Shown here in pieces: positions 17,267 through 24,930 of a stretch of 64,000 bases of DNA. Location: positions 124,001 through 188,000 of the forward strand of contig JAEYRH010000004.1 of assembly GCA_023435705.1 (NCBI GenBank), read 5' to 3'. Both the position numbers and the translations under genes were made by a program. The notes beneath the pieces are model-generated. The model had not been told where the DNA came from, searched no databases, and saw nothing but the letters and a program-made list of their open reading frames with translations. The DNA comes from Bacillota bacterium (lineage in GTDB: Bacteria; Bacillota; Clostridia; Christensenellales; UMGS416). The stretch's first letter is position 1. Each line of letters begins with the position of its first letter.

Positions 17267-17682
17267 AGCTGCTGCTGGACACAAACATCATCGTCGATAT
17301 CCTGTCGCAACGATCCGGATATGAGGAATCTCTGGAAGTGATGCGGTTTTGCGAGGCAAAAATCGCGGTGGGTTTTATCACAACTGCGACTGTGCTTGAT
17401 GTGATGTACATCCTTCGGAAGCACATCAATCCGGAAAATGTGCGAGAGGCTGTCCAGACCCTTCTGACGATTCTGGATTTGGAGGAAATCAAAAAGGCTG
17501 ACGTCACAGGCGCATTTGAAGGCGGAATGACGGATTATGAAGACGCCGTTCAAGCCATGTGCGCCAAGCGAACCGGCGCGGACTACATCGTGACAAGAAA
17601 CGTGCACGATTTCGAAAGAGCGCCGGTGCCGGCCATATTGCCAGGCGGTGCGTTGATGCTTCTGCGAAACCAACCAGTATAA
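17263..17682 (+). CDS. PIN-domain toxin (VapC-like RNase)
   Basis: A 139-residue PIN-domain protein. The opening LLLDTNIIVDIL gives the first acidic residue (D6), a second acidic position lies at ATVLDVMYIL, and the C-terminal acidic motifs are DYEDAVQ and YIVTRNVHDF. PIN toxins are Mg-dependent RNases that cut tRNA or mRNA. In the central motif an Asp stands where Glu is usual. The gene starts within the antitoxin stop, indicating coupled translation. PIN with a Phd-type antitoxin is a common type II pairing. Confidence 0.88.
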   Translation: MKLLLDTNIIVDILSQRSGYEESLEVMRFCEAKIAVGFITTATVLDVMYILRKHINPENVREAVQTLLTILDLEEIKKADVTGAFEGGMTDYEDAVQAMCAKRTGADYIVTRNVHDFERAPVPAILPGGALMLLRNQPV

Positions 17683-17701
17683 GTCAATACAGGAGGATGC
17701 T

Positions 17702-18253
17702 ATGAATGTGATCGCCATCCACCACGGCGAACGAGACTATGAGCCCTGCAAGCAGCGGGGCTTCATCGGCCAAGGGCTGGAGCTGGCTCCGCTCACGGAA
17801 AGAGGCGTGCGCCAGGCCGAAGAGGCAGCGGCAAACCCGATGCTGGCTGGCGCGCAACTGATCCTCTCCTCCCCCTACACCCGCTGCATGCAAACCGCGG
17901 CAATCATCTCGCGCATCACGGGCATCCCATTGACGGTTGAGATCGACCTGTACGAATGGATCCCCGACCTCACGTTTCAAAACAGAGCCAACGAAGGCGG
18001 AGAATCAGATTTCGCGGCCTGCAAGGGCCGATATCCCCAGGGTGAGAAGCGGAACTGGGAGACCATCGAAATGATGGAACAGCGGCTGCTGGGTGTGCTG
18101 GACCGATACACCGGGTATGACAAGATCATCCTTGTGACCCATGGCATGCTGATGCGCCAGATCAAAGCATATGGGGACATCCCCCATTGCTTCGTGGATG
18201 AGTTTGAGTATGATGGAGATTTTAAATGCGCGGGGTTTCATGAGCGAGGCTGA
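17702..18253 (+). CDS. Histidine phosphatase-like protein with altered RHG motif
   Basis: A 183-residue member of the histidine phosphatase (phosphoglycerate mutase-like) superfamily. The N-terminal strand reads MNVIAIHHGER where RHGE is expected, so the first catalytic Arg is His. The other parts are in place: SSPYTRCMQTA (second Arg), the acidic LYEW and the C-terminal LVTHGMLMRQI with the second His. Loss of the first Arg should weaken phosphate binding, so activity is uncertain. It follows the toxin gene by 19 bases with a strong ribosome binding site (AGGAGGATGCT) and ends at a bidirectional terminator. Confidence 0.75.
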   Translation: MNVIAIHHGERDYEPCKQRGFIGQGLELAPLTERGVRQAEEAAANPMLAGAQLILSSPYTRCMQTAAIISRITGIPLTVEIDLYEWIPDLTFQNRANEGGESDFAACKGRYPQGEKRNWETIEMMEQRLLGVLDRYTGYDKIILVTHGMLMRQIKAYGDIPHCFVDEFEYDGDFKCAGFHERG

Positions 18254-18270
18254 TGCTTCCAGCGCCAAAC

Positions 18271-18308
18271 AAAAAGGCCCGGATGCCGACGGCATCCGGG
18301 CCTTTTTT
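18271..18308. terminator. Bidirectional terminator
   Basis: AAAAAGGCCCGGATGCC, loop GAC, GGCATCCGGGCC then TTTTTT. T runs occur on both strands, so it can end the histidine-phosphatase transcript and the convergent P-type ATPase transcript. Confidence 0.92.
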
Positions 18309-18316
18309 CATACAGG

Positions 18317-20965
18317 TCAAGCTTTCTTCTTTTTCCCAAGCCCCGCAATCAGCTTGGCAATCTCCATGATCACAACCGTGCTGGCCGCCAGACCGAAGAC
18401 GATGCCCCACATGGGCAGTGTGAGGTGATACAGCCCGAAAATGTCCTGCGTGAAGGGCAGCAGACCCACCAGCAATTGCAGCGCCAGGCCGATTGCGAAC
18501 GCGCCGTTCAGATATTTGTTGGCGAACACGCCGATCTTGAACAGTGACCGGTGGCTCCGCAGGTTGAAGGCATGGAAGAGCTCTGCGATGGAGAGCGTCA
18601 TGAACGCCATCGTGATGCCGGCATCCACGACGATCTTCGTGTCGGTGAGCGCCACGCCGGTCATCATCCTGCCGATCACGAAGGCGGCCAGCGTGAGCAC
18701 GCCGACCATCAGGCCCTGCAGCACGACCTTCCAGGCGAAGTTATTGGCGAAAATGCTCTCGTCTTTGCGGCGGGGCTTTTCGTTCATCACCTCCGGGTCA
18801 ATGGGCTCCACACCCAGGGCAAGGGCCGGCAGGCTGTCAGTGATCAGGTTGACCCACAGCAAGTGCACTGCTTTCAATGGCGTGGCCCACATGAACAGGA
18901 TCGAGCCCAGAATTGTCAGGATTTCGCTCAGGTTTGTGGCCAGCAAAAACTGGATGGACCGGAGGATGTTGCTGTAGATGCCGCGGCCCTCGCGCACGGC
19001 CACCACGATGGTGGCGAAATTGTCGTCGGTGAGCACCATATCCGCGGCGCCCTTGGAAACATCGGTGCCGGTGATGCCCATCGCGCAGCCGATGTCGGCG
19101 GTTTTGAGAGCAGGCGCATCATTGACGCCGTCGCCGGTCATCGCAACGATCTCACCGCGCTTCTGCCAGGCGGCCACGATGCGCACCTTGTGCTCCGGGG
19201 CCACGCGGGCATATACGGAGTAGTCGCCCACAGTGCGGTTCAAGTCTTCCTCAGACAGTTTGGCGAGCTCGGCGCCGGTGATTGCTTTGTCACCGGGCCG
19301 GAAGATTTTCAGCTCCTTGGCGATGGCCACAGCCGTCTCCAAGTGGTCGCCGGTGATCATCACCGGGCGGATGCCGGCGGCCTTGCACAGCGCCACGGCG
19401 TGCTTGACTTCCTCACGGGGCGGGTCGATCATGCCGATCAGGCCCACAAACTCCATGCCGGTTTCCAGGCTGCCGGAGGAAAGGTCATCGGGCAGCGCTT
19501 CGAAGCGGCGGGTGGCCACGGCCAGCACGCGGAGTGCCGCCCGACCCATCTCGCCGTTGGCCTCAATGGCGCGGTCGTGGGCAGTGCTGGGCTGGCAGCG
19601 GGCCAGGATGATGTCCGGCGCGCCCTTGGTGATGGAGAGATAACCGCCATCCACCTTGTGCACCGTGGTCATCATCTTGCGGTCGGAGTCAAAGGGGATC
19701 TCAGCCACGCGGGGCGCGGCTGCCTCCAGCGCTGGTTTTTCATGGCCAGCCTTCATCGCAGCGGCCACAAGGGCCGTCTCGGTGGGGTCGCCGATGTGCT
19801 TCTCTACACCGTTTTCGATGGCCACAGTGCCATCGCAGCACAGCGAGGCCAGCTTCAGAAGCTCAAGGGAGTCGCCCTCGGCGCTGCCCTTGAAGTCGGT
19901 CACCGAGCCGGTGTAAAGTTTCACCACGGTCATGCGGTTTTGCGTGAGCGTGCCGGTTTTGTCTGAGCAGATCACCGAGGCGCTGCCAAGTGTTTCCACC
20001 GCCGGCAGCTTGCGGATGATCGCGTTTTGCTTGACCAATCGCGACACGCCCAGCGCCAGCACGATCGTCACAACCGCCGGCAGGCCCTCGGGGATCGCTG
20101 CCACGGCCAGCGAAATGCTGGTCATAAACATCTCAAACACCGGCTTGCCCTCCAGCAGGCCGATGCCAAAGATCAGCGCGCAGATGGCCAGCGCCAGGAT
20201 GCCCAGCATCTTGCCGATCTTCTCCAGCTTGATCTGCAATGGTGTCTGCTCCTCGCGGCTGTCTTGCAGCATCGTGGCAATGCGGCCCACTTCGGTGCTC
20301 ATGCCGGTGGCCGTTACAATGGCAGTGCCCCGGCCATAAGTCACCGTGCCGGAGGTGAAGAGCATGTTGGTGCGGTCACCCAGCGCCACATCGGCGCCGG
20401 GGATGGCCTCGGTGTGCTTTTCCACCGGCACCGATTCGCCGGTCAACGAGCTTTCCTCCACCTTGAGGTTTGCCGCTGTGATGAGCCGCCCATCGGCAGG
20501 CACCAGATCGCCTGCCTCCACAAACACCACGTCGCCGGGCACCAGCTGGCTCGCCGGCACCACCTGTTTTGCACCGTCGCGCAGCACCCGGGCGTTGGGG
20601 GCGGATAGCTTTTTCAATGCCTCCAGCGCCTGCTCGGCCCGGCTTTCCTGCACCACACCCAGAATGGCGTTTAAAAGGATCACGGCAAAGATGATGCCGG
20701 CATCCACCGCGCCCTCGGAGTTGAAGCCGAAGCCATGCTCGCCCACAAACAGCGAGATGACCGCCGCAATGAACAGGATGATCACCATGACATCCTTGAA
20801 CTGCATCAGGAAGCGGACAATCATCGGGGTTTTCTTTTTTTCCACCAGGGCGTTGGGGCCATACTGCTTCAAGCGCTGTTCGGCCTCGTGGGCGGTAAGG
20901 CCTGCTTCACTGCTCACACCGAGGTCCGCCGCGGCCTGTTCGACCGACTTTGCGTAGACGTCCAT
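18317..20965 (-). CDS. P-type metal ATPase (Ca/Mn type), manganese-riboswitch controlled
   Basis: An 882-residue P2-type ATPase of the SERCA/PMR1-like group. It has an N-terminal cation-ATPase domain (YAKSVEQAAADLGV...), the TGES actuator motif near residue 176, PEGLP in M4, the phosphorylated Asp in DKTGTLTQN near 335 and GDGVNDAPAL near 613. M6 reads NLITDSLPALALG, close to the NLVTDGLPA of calcium pumps. It exports divalent cations at the cost of ATP. The leader carries a yybP-ykoY manganese riboswitch, so Mn2+ export is likely, with Ca2+ possible. Start is the ATG after TGGAGGAGTATTCAG; the frame stays open upstream through the riboswitch but is not coding there. Confidence 0.9.
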   Translation of the reverse strand: MDVYAKSVEQAAADLGVSSEAGLTAHEAEQRLKQYGPNALVEKKKTPMIVRFLMQFKDVMVIILFIAAVISLFVGEHGFGFNSEGAVDAGIIFAVILLNAILGVVQESRAEQALEALKKLSAPNARVLRDGAKQVVPASQLVPGDVVFVEAGDLVPADGRLITAANLKVEESSLTGESVPVEKHTEAIPGADVALGDRTNMLFTSGTVTYGRGTAIVTATGMSTEVGRIATMLQDSREEQTPLQIKLEKIGKMLGILALAICALIFGIGLLEGKPVFEMFMTSISLAVAAIPEGLPAVVTIVLALGVSRLVKQNAIIRKLPAVETLGSASVICSDKTGTLTQNRMTVVKLYTGSVTDFKGSAEGDSLELLKLASLCCDGTVAIENGVEKHIGDPTETALVAAAMKAGHEKPALEAAAPRVAEIPFDSDRKMMTTVHKVDGGYLSITKGAPDIILARCQPSTAHDRAIEANGEMGRAALRVLAVATRRFEALPDDLSSGSLETGMEFVGLIGMIDPPREEVKHAVALCKAAGIRPVMITGDHLETAVAIAKELKIFRPGDKAITGAELAKLSEEDLNRTVGDYSVYARVAPEHKVRIVAAWQKRGEIVAMTGDGVNDAPALKTADIGCAMGITGTDVSKGAADMVLTDDNFATIVVAVREGRGIYSNILRSIQFLLATNLSEILTILGSILFMWATPLKAVHLLWVNLITDSLPALALGVEPIDPEVMNEKPRRKDESIFANNFAWKVVLQGLMVGVLTLAAFVIGRMMTGVALTDTKIVVDAGITMAFMTLSIAELFHAFNLRSHRSLFKIGVFANKYLNGAFAIGLALQLLVGLLPFTQDIFGLYHLTLPMWGIVFGLAASTVVIMEIAKLIAGLGKKKKA

Positions 20966-20983
20966 CTGAATACTCCTCCATAC

Positions 20984-21104
20984 AAAAAAAGCTTTTGGCT
21001 CAATTCCTCTGAATCGTGCCAAAAGTCTCGCTACCGAACCGGTTGCATGTCCAGATGCCAAGGCATCGGGCTGTTGGCCATGCAAAACGCTACTCCCTTT
21101 TGTG
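20984..21104 (-). promoter_or_regulatory. yybP-ykoY (manganese) riboswitch with terminator
   Basis: The minus-strand leader opens CACAAAAGGGAGTAGCG and closes GGTAGCGAGACTTTTGGC. These are the two conserved internal loops of the yybP-ykoY aptamer, with P1 formed by AAAAG and CTTTT. The segment CTTTTGGC (21018-21025) also pairs with GCCAAAAG to make a terminator ending in CTTTTTTTG (20984-21025). Mn2+ stabilising P1 would free transcription into the ATPase gene. P-type ATPases are a known target class of this switch. Confidence 0.9.
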
Positions 21105-21110
21105 ATTACC

Positions 21111-21139
21111 ATTTTAAGCTAGATTATGCAGGGTGTCAA
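21111..21139 (-). promoter_or_regulatory. Promoter of the manganese riboswitch transcript
   Basis: Consensus TTGACA, 17 bases, TAAAAT on the minus strand. The predicted start near 21104 is exactly at the aptamer 5' end. The -35 overlaps the stop of the upstream gene. Confidence 0.85.
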
Positions 21140-22692
21140 GAAGATACCGATTTCCTCCTGCGGCGGCGAAACGTTACAACCCCCAAGGCAAGGCGGGTTT
21201 CCCACAGCATGGCGATCACCATGCCAACCCCACCTCCAAAGAAACACCATAGAAATATCTTAAGGTAGATGCTCCAATCCAGCAGCATGGAGAACGGCTC
21301 CCAGCTTTGCCGGGCAATTGCGGCGATGCCGGAGGCCAACAGCATCAATGCCACAGCAGCCAACTCAAAGATCACAGAGAACAACAATCCTGAGAAGGCA
21401 AAGATGAACAGCATCCCTTTGCTGAAGAAGTCCTTTGGCTGGATTACTCCATACAACTCCTCACGGTTCTCCTTGGGCAGCCACTTGCCATCGAACGCGT
21501 CCAACAGATTGTCCAGCACAGAGCCCAGTTTATCCGACCCCGTTACCGAAAAGAGTTCCCGGTAACGGTTGTTTACCGGCAGGCCGGTGCGCTCCCACTG
21601 GCAATCAAAGGCTATTGTCTGGTCAAAGGGAATCGGGCCCAGGCGGTAGCCCTGCCGCCTGCTGCCGGACAGATGCCCCACCCCGGCATGGAAAGTATAG
21701 GTGGACTGATTTTGGCCTGCTGCATCGGCTGGCATCGCATTTACCTCAATGGTGACATATTCACCGGTGCGGTGATATCGCCTGCGGTAATGAGGGTAAT
21801 CACCGGAAAAGCCATTGATGCGCAGGGTTTGGTCGATCAGGCGGAAGCCATCATCGTCCGGCGGCACAGAGTGCGAACCGGCAAAGCCCGTGCAGGCTTC
21901 GGCAAAGCGCAGGTGCAGGCTGTGATAGAGAGGCAAGTCCGAGGGGTTCAGGGTGATCCAGCGATAATGGCGGGTGATGGCCTTTCTGCGGTGCTGCTGA
22001 AACACTGTGTCATTGGTGCACAAAGCGCGGGCATAGTCCTGCAGCAACTTGATCAGCTTGCCGTCCTGCGAGAATTCCTGCGCAGCCAGTGCGGCTTTAT
22101 CCGCAGCGTCGGCCAGGGTGAAACCTTCTTCCTGCATGGCCAGTGATTCACTCAACAGCTCATCCCCCGCCAACAGCAAGGGAAGCCAGCAAGCAACAAG
22201 CAGCTTCCGTTCCAGTTCGCTCAATCCTTCCTCGCCAAAAACGGAATGCTTCTGTATTAGGGAGCGTGCGGCAAACTCAGAACCCGTGGTGAGTGTGGAG
22301 GAACCAAACCGGGAGTAATCCAATAGCTCATATTCAACAGAGATCCCTTGTGACAAAGCCAAGACAGTCACTTGAATCAATTCAGGTTCTTCATCAGCGG
22401 CCTCGGCCCCTGTGGCCATATCCTCATCAAAGTCTGGCGGGAAGACTGTGCAAACCAGCGTGACCTGATAGGGCCACTCCTCTGATCCGGTTTCACAGAT
22501 AGCCGCGCTGGCATAGGAAACCCCGGCGGGGATCTGCTGATCGCTCGCATAGTTCACTTCACCAAACCGGATCTGGAATTTCGCCCATGCAAACTGCAAA
22601 TGCAGCACAAGAAAACCACGGGCAAGCTCCCCATGGTCGATATCGGCAAATTCCAGCATTCGGGGTGCCAAGCGTTTCAATAGCTCAGCCAT
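21136..22692 (-). CDS. Large hypothetical protein with C-terminal membrane segments
   Basis: A 518-residue protein I cannot assign. The first 420 residues look soluble, rich in aromatic and charged residues, with patterns such as EYVTIEVNAMPADAAG and FHAGVGHLSG. Two or three hydrophobic segments follow (about 430-465 and 480-505), and the protein ends with an Arg-rich tail (FRRRRRK). The topology suggests a large cytoplasmic domain anchored at the membrane by the C-terminus. It is a single gene with its own terminator upstream of the next operon. A DUF3878-like assignment came to mind but I cannot support it from motifs. Confidence 0.6.
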   Translation of the reverse strand: MAELLKRLAPRMLEFADIDHGELARGFLVLHLQFAWAKFQIRFGEVNYASDQQIPAGVSYASAAICETGSEEWPYQVTLVCTVFPPDFDEDMATGAEAADEEPELIQVTVLALSQGISVEYELLDYSRFGSSTLTTGSEFAARSLIQKHSVFGEEGLSELERKLLVACWLPLLLAGDELLSESLAMQEEGFTLADAADKAALAAQEFSQDGKLIKLLQDYARALCTNDTVFQQHRRKAITRHYRWITLNPSDLPLYHSLHLRFAEACTGFAGSHSVPPDDDGFRLIDQTLRINGFSGDYPHYRRRYHRTGEYVTIEVNAMPADAAGQNQSTYTFHAGVGHLSGSRRQGYRLGPIPFDQTIAFDCQWERTGLPVNNRYRELFSVTGSDKLGSVLDNLLDAFDGKWLPKENREELYGVIQPKDFFSKGMLFIFAFSGLLFSVIFELAAVALMLLASGIAAIARQSWEPFSMLLDWSIYLKIFLWCFFGGGVGMVIAMLWETRLALGVVTFRRRRRKSVSS

Positions 22693-22727
22693 GTCACACC
22701 ACCATTCGCTTTAGTATAGCATGACAG

Positions 22728-22758
22728 AATAAAAGAAGGCAGCCCGATGAGGGCTGCC
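22728..22758 (-). terminator. Hairpin between the ABC exporter genes and position 22692
   Basis: Minus strand GGCAGCCC, loop, GGGCTGCC followed by TTCTTTTATT, positioned 98 bases past the ABC permease stop. It can terminate the NatAB-like operon. Confidence 0.75.
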
Positions 22759-22780
22759 AGTTATTTCGCCGTATGATCTA

Positions 22781-22853
22781 CGGGCCGGGGCGGGCTGGCC
22801 GCGATCGTAGATCGCTGCTCGCCCATACGTCCTGGAGCCCGGCCACTACTGTT
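22781..22853. repeat. Interrupted copy of GC-rich palindromic repeat R1
   Basis: GGGCCGGGG at one end and GGAGCCCGGCCACTACTGTTAA at the other are the two halves of the R1 repeat seen at 24751, 30111 and 33490. They are separated here by about 43 bases that contain a further short palindrome (GCGATCGTAGATCGC). Confidence 0.6.
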
Positions 22854-22855
22854 AA

Positions 22856-23692
22856 TTACAGCACCTGCGTGCCAAACAGCTTGTCGCGGTTGTAGGTCTT
22901 TGCCGCCACACGGATCAGGAAGGCATTCACAAGGAAAACCACCAACCCGATCACAAGCACCAACAGCGAGCTTAAGAACACAATGCCGCCGATCTGCCCA
23001 TAGACCAGAAACAGCAAGGGCAGGATCACGATCACGCTCATCTGCTGGGCCTCCTGAAAGCCCTTCACTTTCACCGAGATGAGCACGTTGATGAAGATCA
23101 CCAGCAATGTGAGCGCCGGGCTCAGCCACAGCACAATGGGCAGCCAGTGAGCCGCCGGCAGCAGCACCCGCCCAAACAGCGGCGCACCCAGCGTCATAAA
23201 CTCCACCGAGAAGACCACGAAACCGACCAGGCACACAACCATCGACGGGATGAAGCCGGCCAGGATTTTGGCCCAAAACATCGTGTTCTCACTCATAGGG
23301 CTGTACAGCAGCGTTTCCAGCGTCTTTTTTTCCTTTTCACCCACAAAGGCCGCCGCCGACACGATGCTGGACACCATCACCGGGATCATCAGAAACATCG
23401 GCGCGAACACAAAGTTGATCAGCAGATAGATGAGCTGCTGGTTGACGGTGGTGAAGCTGTGTAGCATGTCCTTCACGGCGCCATCGGGGATGCCGTTGAG
23501 GAATTGATTCACAAACTGCATGTCTTCGGTGTCGGCCTGGAAGTTGATCGTGCGCCCCAGGACCAGAAACACCGCCGGCAGCACCACCACGAAAATCAGC
23601 GGCACAATGATCATCGGGATCCACATTTGCGGGCTCGTCGTGATGGCCCGGATGTCTTTTTTCACAAGCGCCCACAGCGCGCGGTTTTTCAT
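22856..23692 (-). CDS. ABC-2 type exporter permease (NatB-like)
   Basis: A 278-residue membrane permease of the ABC-2 family. The N-terminus ALVKKDIRAITTSPQMWIPMIIVPL is the usual first segment, followed by an extracellular loop, VSAAAFVGEKEKKTLETLLYSPMSE (the hallmark conserved motif), and five more membrane segments. It partners with the ATPase encoded just upstream; its ATG overlaps the ATPase stop by four bases (ATGA). The substrate (sodium, drug, peptide or lipid) is not evident. Confidence 0.88.
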   Translation of the reverse strand: MKNRALWALVKKDIRAITTSPQMWIPMIIVPLIFVVVLPAVFLVLGRTINFQADTEDMQFVNQFLNGIPDGAVKDMLHSFTTVNQQLIYLLINFVFAPMFLMIPVMVSSIVSAAAFVGEKEKKTLETLLYSPMSENTMFWAKILAGFIPSMVVCLVGFVVFSVEFMTLGAPLFGRVLLPAAHWLPIVLWLSPALTLLVIFINVLISVKVKGFQEAQQMSVIVILPLLFLVYGQIGGIVFLSSLLVLVIGLVVFLVNAFLIRVAAKTYNRDKLFGTQVL

Positions 23693-24603
23693 TGCATTGC
23701 CCTCCTGATCTCGAAATAGAGCGCTTCCAGGTTGCTGTTCAGCACCCTTGCGCCAAAGACCTCGGCAGCCTCGGTGGCCTGCCGGAGGAACCCGGGGATC
23801 GCCGGCTTGCCCTTGAGCTTCACGACGACGCCGCTGCCGTTTTGGCTGGTGTATTCATATCCGGCGGGCAGCTTGGCCCGGTCTTCCGGCCGCACATCCA
23901 CTTGCAGGTCGATCTCGGCCACATACTTGGCCTCCAGCTCCGGCAGCGTGCCGGACTCCAGGATGCGGCCCTTCTCCAGAAACACAAACCGGGTGCAGAA
24001 GTGCTCGGCCTCCGCCAGGTTGTGCGTGCACACAAACACGGTCACGTTGCCGCCGTTCAAAGCCTTGATGTGCTCCACGATCTCGCGGGAGGCCTCCGGG
24101 TCCAGCCCCGAAGTGGGCTCATCCAGAAAGAGCAAATCCGGCTCGTGGATCAGCGCCTTGGCGATGGCGGCGCGCTTTTTCAAGCCCGTGCTCAGCGCGC
24201 CCACCTTGGCGCCGCGCTTTTCGGTGATGCGGAACTGCTCCAACAGCCCGTCGATGCGGCTCTGCACCCTGGCCTTCTCCACGTTGTAGAGCTCGGCATA
24301 GAACTTCAAGTTTTCCTCCACAGTGAGGTTCTCATAGAGCTGGGCTGTTTCGGTGAGCACACCGGCGCGGGCCCGGATGGCCGAGCCATCCTTCCTGGTG
24401 TCCAGCCCGGCCACGGTGATCGCGCCTTCATCGGGATAGATCACGCCGTTGATCAGGCGCACCGTGGTGGTCTTGCCGGAGCCGTTTGGGCCCAGAAAGC
24501 CCAGGATTTCGCCGGGCTGCACGGCAAAGCTCATGGAGCTGATCGCCTGCACCTCGCCATAGCGCTTGGTGACTCCTTCCAGAGTGATGATGTTTTCCTG
24601 CAT
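23689..24603 (-). CDS. ABC exporter ATPase (NatA-like)
   Basis: A 304-residue ABC ATPase with Walker A GPNGSGKTT, signature ALSTGLKKR, Walker B LLFLDEPTSG and a C-terminal extension of about 90 residues typical of the NatA/DrrA/CcmA-like group. It forms an exporter with the overlapping ABC-2 permease. The upstream region holds an ECF-type promoter motif nearly identical in form and spacing to the one before the sigma factor gene at 28479, pointing to control by that sigma factor. ATG follows GGAGAACAATC. Confidence 0.9.
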   Translation of the reverse strand: MQENIITLEGVTKRYGEVQAISSMSFAVQPGEILGFLGPNGSGKTTTVRLINGVIYPDEGAITVAGLDTRKDGSAIRARAGVLTETAQLYENLTVEENLKFYAELYNVEKARVQSRIDGLLEQFRITEKRGAKVGALSTGLKKRAAIAKALIHEPDLLFLDEPTSGLDPEASREIVEHIKALNGGNVTVFVCTHNLAEAEHFCTRFVFLEKGRILESGTLPELEAKYVAEIDLQVDVRPEDRAKLPAGYEYTSQNGSGVVVKLKGKPAIPGFLRQATEAAEVFGARVLNSNLEALYFEIRRAMQ

Positions 24604-24639
24604 GATTGTTCTCCTGTTTTCTTTTCAATACATGGATGA

Positions 24640-24664
24640 TACGGATGAAAGGGGGAAAAGTTCA
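24640..24664 (-). promoter_or_regulatory. Putative ECF sigma promoter of the ABC exporter
   Basis: Minus strand TGAAC, 16 bases, CGTA, followed by TCATCCATG. The -35 (GAAC) and -10 (CGTA) elements and 16-base spacing are typical of ECF sigma promoters. The spacer agrees with the sigma-operon motif (28518-28542) at 12 of 16 positions. Confidence 0.6.
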
Positions 24665-24750
24665 GGGGGATTATTACTTTTATTTAATAAGATGATTGTA
24701 GTATGTTTGGGTGAAAATGCAAGATCACTGTTACAAAGGGAATTAAGAAG

Positions 24751-24780
24751 TGGGCCGGGACGGAGCCCGGCCCCTACTGG
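24751..24780. repeat. GC-rich palindromic repeat R1
   Basis: An R1 copy (GGGCCGGGACGGAGCCCGGC then CCCTACTG) whose arms GGGCCGGG and CCCGGCCC form a hairpin. It lies in a 327-base gap that also holds the ECF motif (24640-24664) and, at about 24842-24912, a run of C-rich then G-rich DNA reminiscent of repeat R2 with an insertion. Confidence 0.8.
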
Positions 24781-24930
24781 TGGGGAACGATAGGTGTTGT
24801 GCCCTTTCGATGCGGGTGCAGGGTGAAGCCCTGCATATTGAAGCCCCCTCCCACGATGGCAGCCTGGGCAAGAGAGTCTGCTTTATGGGGGAGGGGGTTG
24901 GGGGTGGGGGTAATTGTTATGGATGAGCTC

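Noticed and set aside
17008..17718. Long minus-strand frame opposite the toxin-antitoxin genes
   Set aside because: The plus-strand genes have operator, coupled start/stop and family motifs; the reverse frame has none.
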